NCBI GenBank assembly: GCA_024408905.1
Contig: JAKSUP010000099.1
Coordinates: forward strand, 1 to 5,702
DNA: 5,702 nt
Direction: 5' to 3'
From: a bacterium
Lineage (GTDB): Bacteria > Cyanobacteriota > Vampirovibrionia > Gastranaerophilales > Gastranaerophilaceae
Shown here: positions 5,124-5,702 of the stretch, one piece after another
Position numbering within the stretch: the first letter of the stretch is position 1
Layout: every line of letters starts with the position of its first letter
Made by a program: the position numbers and the translations under genes
The notes under the pieces: model-generated
The model's input: the letters and a program-made list of their open reading frames with translations, nothing else
Told to the model about the DNA's origin: nothing
Database searches by the model: none

Positions 5124-5579
5124 TTAATACAATTTATCTTCTTCAATAATTTTTGAAATAACCCGTTTTATTTCGCTAATAAATCCGTCATAATAATAAT
5201 TTTTTAATTCATCCGTATACAAATTTACGTTCATAACAGCCGTTCTAAATAATTCAATATTTGATTTTTGTTTTGTCCATTTAGTTATATCCAAACCAAG
5301 ATTTTTTAAATGCTGATTTACAGCATTTCCATAAGTTCTATAATCCAGAGTTGTTGATACAACCATATAATTATGAGAATTTACAGGTCTATTTATATCA
5401 AATGACATATTTTTTAATATTTCTAAGTTGAATTCATTAAACTTATCAATATCCGTATTCCCTTCATAATTAAAAGCATACAAAAGAATATCAATATCCG
5501 GAGAATTAAATAATTCTGCAGTTATTTTTTTGCCGTTAACTTCAAAAGGAAATTCTTTGTTAAATTTAGAAATTATCAT
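5124..5579 (-). CDS. Hypothetical protein, 151 aa
   Basis: Not recognised. 151 residues starting MIISKFNKEFPFEVNGKK, soluble in appearance, with no signal peptide or membrane helix. It is rich in Asn, Asp, Lys, Ile and Tyr, with a central NSHNYMVVSTTLDYRTYGN segment and a C-terminal amphipathic helix (FISEIKRVISKIIEED). The ATG at 5577-5579 is the only plausible start: an in-frame TAA lies just upstream and the next ATG is far downstream. The ribosome binding sequence AAAGG touches the ATG with no spacer. The preceding gene stops 3 bases upstream, so re-initiation by translational coupling is the likely mechanism. The spermidine-synthase-like gene follows after 55 bases, suggesting one minus-strand operon. 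Codon and base composition match the neighbours. Function cannot be inferred. Confidence 0.7.
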   Translation of the reverse strand: MIISKFNKEFPFEVNGKKITAELFNSPDIDILLYAFNYEGNTDIDKFNEFNLEILKNMSFDINRPVNSHNYMVVSTTLDYRTYGNAVNQHLKNLGLDITKWTKQKSNIELFRTAVMNVNLYTDELKNYYYDGFISEIKRVISKIIEEDKLY

Positions 5580-5582
5580 CCT

Positions 5583-5702
5583 TTAATCAATAATTTCATT
5601 TTTCAGTAATTTGCCATAGCCAAAATCGTTTAGAGGAATTACTTTATTTGCCAGCCAACAGGCAGCTGCCAATAGTATAGCACACTCTTCGCGCCGGTCA
5701 GG
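5583..5702 (-). CDS. 3' end of an unrecognised gene running off the right edge
   Basis: On the minus strand an open frame enters from the window edge and ends at TAA (5583-5585), giving 39 C-terminal residues: PDRREECAILLAAACWLANK, then VIPLNDFGYGKLLKNEIID. The Ala/Leu-rich helix followed by a short polar tail is coherent protein sequence. Its stop codon partly overlaps the AAAGG that serves the next gene, only 3 bases away, which supports a genuine coupled upstream gene. The frame stays open for all 40 codons and base usage is more GC-rich than downstream. I do not recognise the family from this fragment. Confidence 0.6.
   Translation of the reverse strand, partial: PDRREECAILLAAACWLANKVIPLNDFGYGKLLKNEIID

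Noticed and set aside
5118..5135. Inverted repeat AAATTGT-TAAT-ACAATTT at the stop codon of the 151-aa gene
   Set aside because: All-AT-rich 7-bp stem with no following T-run on the minus strand; too weak to call a terminator between two probably co-transcribed genes.

Overview
The window is AT-rich and looks like part of a chromosome from a low-GC, probably gut-associated bacterium. The cyanobacterium-like N-terminus of the RNase E/G protein, and the short dispersed repeat with core TGTCATTGCGAG (minus strand), make a Vampirovibrionia/Gastranaerophilales-type (Melainabacteria) host my best guess. This is inference from protein flavour and repeat style; no taxonomic marker is present.

Layout. 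1-170 is gene-free: degenerate dispersed repeats, then a C-rich tract that forms a G-quadruplex motif on the minus strand. 171-422 is a strong promoter and a long structured leader. 423-3639 reads as one plus-strand operon: an RNase E/G-family endoribonuclease whose reading frame is broken once inside the S1 domain, a small membrane protein overlapping its 3' end by 11 bases, the 16S rRNA methyltransferase gene rsmI, and a 51-codon basic small ORF. A terminator at 3680-3715 closes this block. The theme is RNA metabolism and ribosome maturation.

3723-3892 is a self-contained tRNA-Ser(GCU) unit: extended -10 promoter, tRNA without encoded CCA, terminator. Directly downstream lies the most unusual part. 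The last 18 bases of the tRNA plus 3 flanking bases are repeated exactly 189 bp further on, at the end of a structured, gene-free unit. That unit also carries an acceptor-like strand and a T-stem half, so it could fold as a tRNA-Ser acceptor/T-arm minihelix with about 89 nt inserted in the T-loop. It has its own terminator and is followed by a second, truncated unit with the same head sequence.

4151-5702 is minus strand and converges on the tRNA region: the 3' end of an unrecognised gene entering from the right edge, a 151-aa protein of unknown function 3 bases after it, and a spermidine-synthase-like Rossmann-fold protein whose usual polyamine-site residues are not conserved.
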